Origin: Bacillota bacterium
GTDB lineage: Bacteria > Bacillota > Clostridia > Acetivibrionales > DSM-2933
Direction: 5' to 3'
NCBI GenBank assembly: GCA_030705945.1
Contig: JAUZPS010000301.1
Span: 1 to 6,126 of the forward strand
Length of the DNA: 6,126 bases
Below, piece after piece: positions 5,357-6,126 of this stretch. A program made the position numbers and the translations under genes. The stretch's first letter is position 1. Each line of letters opens with the position of its first letter. The notes under the pieces are model-generated. The model was not told where the DNA came from, did no database searches, and worked only from the letters and a program-made list of their open reading frames with translations.

Positions 5357-5826
5357 AAAAATCTCCTCCCGCTTTTAAAAATAAATATCAATCCAAATAT
5401 GATAAGCAGGGCAGGAAACATTACCTTATCACTTATAAAGCTAAGATACTGTCTTGCAAGGAAAAAAGCTCCTAACGCAACCAATATTAGCCCAAACAGT
5501 TTTTTATCCGGTTTGTGACTTTTATATCCTGTATCATCAAATTCCCGATTATCAAATTTTTTATCAAAATCCTTATAGAATTCCTTGTCTGATGAAATGT
5601 CAAATTCATTGTTAGCGCTACTGAATTGATTATAATCATCCGATTCACATTTCGGCATTATGAACATAGCTACAATATATGCTAAAAACCCGGTTCCCCC
5701 TAAGAATATTGCTGCCCCCCATACCAGTCTTACAATTGTGGGATCAGTTGAAAAGTACTCGCCAATACCTCCGCATACTCCTGATATTACCTTGTTTTTT
5801 CTAGAACGGCATAGTTTTTTAACCAT
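5353..5826 (-). CDS. PspC-domain membrane protein
   Basis: This 157-residue protein opens with a clear PspC domain (residues 2-59): KKLCRSRKNKVISGVCGGIG, then EYFSTDPTIVRLVW, then a membrane helix ending in the typical FIMP. A charged, Asp/Lys-rich linker spans about 60-107. Two further hydrophobic segments follow (about 110-124 FGLILVALGAFFLA and 136-150), resembling the short LiaI/LiaF-type membrane region. PspC proteins sense or transmit envelope stress in Proteobacteria, and in Firmicutes they often sit next to Lia-type genes; the exact role here is inferred. The ATG (5824-5826) has AGGAGG (5837-5842) 10 nt upstream. It is the first gene of a two-gene operon and overlaps the LiaF-like gene by 4 nt. 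Confidence 0.88.
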   Translation of the reverse strand: MVKKLCRSRKNKVISGVCGGIGEYFSTDPTIVRLVWGAAIFLGGTGFLAYIVAMFIMPKCESDDYNQFSSANNEFDISSDKEFYKDFDKKFDNREFDDTGYKSHKPDKKLFGLILVALGAFFLARQYLSFISDKVMFPALLIIFGLIFIFKSGRRFL

Positions 5827-5845
5827 TATTTGTTCTCCTCCTCAT

Positions 5846-5887
5846 ATTATCGCTTATACCATCTATTTATTGATACAATTAATTGTA
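5846..5887 (-). promoter_or_regulatory. Candidate extended -10 promoter and palindromic operator for the PspC/LiaF-like operon
   Basis: On the minus strand TGG precedes TATAAG (5853-5858), an extended -10 box with transcription starting near 5846. No good -35 is present; 17 bp upstream reads TAATTG. That region is occupied by the perfect 14-bp palindrome TACAATTAATTGTA (5874-5887), which would suit a dimeric regulator. A second inverted repeat, TTCTGA/TCAGAA, lies at 5890-5906. Confidence 0.45.
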
Positions 5888-5987
5888 AGTTCTGATAACC
5901 TCAGAATCATTTATCATTTCTATTAATAATTACGAGTAAATTTAAGAAATGTCTTATAAAAGTTTTAATTTTTTTAAATATTTTTAT

Positions 5988-6042
5988 ATTTAAAGAAAAA
6001 CAGCTGCGAAATGTCTCTCATTTTACCATCTCGCAACTGCTA
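5988..6042 (-). terminator. Rho-independent terminator of a gene to the right
   Basis: On the minus strand CAGTTGCGA (6031-6039) pairs with TCGCAGCTG (6001-6009), nine pairs including one G-T. TTTTTCTTT follows (5992-6000). The 21-nt loop can form a small AATG/CATT inner pairing. It lies between the right-edge gene and the PspC operon promoter, separating the two units. Confidence 0.8.
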
Positions 6043-6078
6043 ACTGGATTAAATCTATTAAGCTTTTACATTATTTAC

Positions 6079-6126
6079 TCAACTTTCCCACATCATCAAT
6101 ATTCTTGCAGCCATATTATCATAACG
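6079..6126 (-). CDS. Possible last 15 codons of a gene cut by the window edge
   Basis: One minus-strand frame is open from the right edge to TGA at 6079-6081 and reads RYDNMAARILMMWES. The strong terminator beginning about 37 bases later implies that a minus-strand gene ends near here. Fifteen codons are too few to identify a family, and another frame in the same stretch also ends in a stop nearby, so the exact frame is uncertain. Confidence 0.3.
   Translation of the reverse strand, partial: RYDNMAARILMMWES

Noticed and set aside
5660..5926. 88-codon plus-strand open frame over the PspC start and promoter
   Set aside because: It is antisense to the conserved PspC domain and lacks a plausible start context.

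Overview
The window reads as a chromosomal stretch from a low-GC Firmicute, most likely a clostridium. Supporting signs are the AT-rich intergenic DNA, strong AGGAGG ribosome-binding sites, sigma-A type promoters, CCA-encoding tRNA genes, U-tract terminators, and a PspC / LiaF-like envelope gene pair. A narrower placement cannot be supported from the sequence alone.

Layout, left to right. (1) Positions 1-546 (+) hold the C-terminal 181 codons of a polytopic membrane protein resembling the C-terminal part of membrane glycosyltransferase-like (GT-C/PMT type) proteins. (2) Positions 562-1440 form a compact mobile element: an apparently intact REP-associated tyrosine transposase (RAYT, Y1/HUH family) on the minus strand between two inverted, hairpin-forming 27-nt ends. 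(3) Positions 1491-1847 (-) are a complete tRNA operon: consensus promoter, tRNA-Gly(GCC), tRNA-Gly(TCC), tRNA-Arg(TCT), terminator. (4) Positions 1861-2202 are non-coding and contain four inverted repeats, including a striking GC-rich 13-bp stem. (5) Positions 2203-3891 (-) encode glutaminyl-tRNA synthetase. (6) Positions 3892-4340 are non-coding and contain a 98-nt imperfect palindrome and a smaller hairpin. (7) Positions 4341-5858 (-) are a self-contained two-gene envelope operon: a PspC-domain protein, then a LiaF-like membrane protein overlapping it by ATGA, then a strong terminator. (8) Positions 5988-6042 (-) are a terminator for a gene lying mostly beyond the right edge, of which perhaps the last 15 codons are visible.

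Everything except the first partial gene is on the minus strand, and each unit has its own signals, so these are neighbouring independent transcription units, not one pathway. The tRNA operon and glnS both serve translation; the PspC/LiaF-like pair probably serves envelope stress sensing. I found no convincing wholly new system. The most useful leads are the RAYT element with its terminal repeats, the 4101-4198 palindrome, the 2034-2086 hairpin, and the palindrome at the pspC-like promoter.
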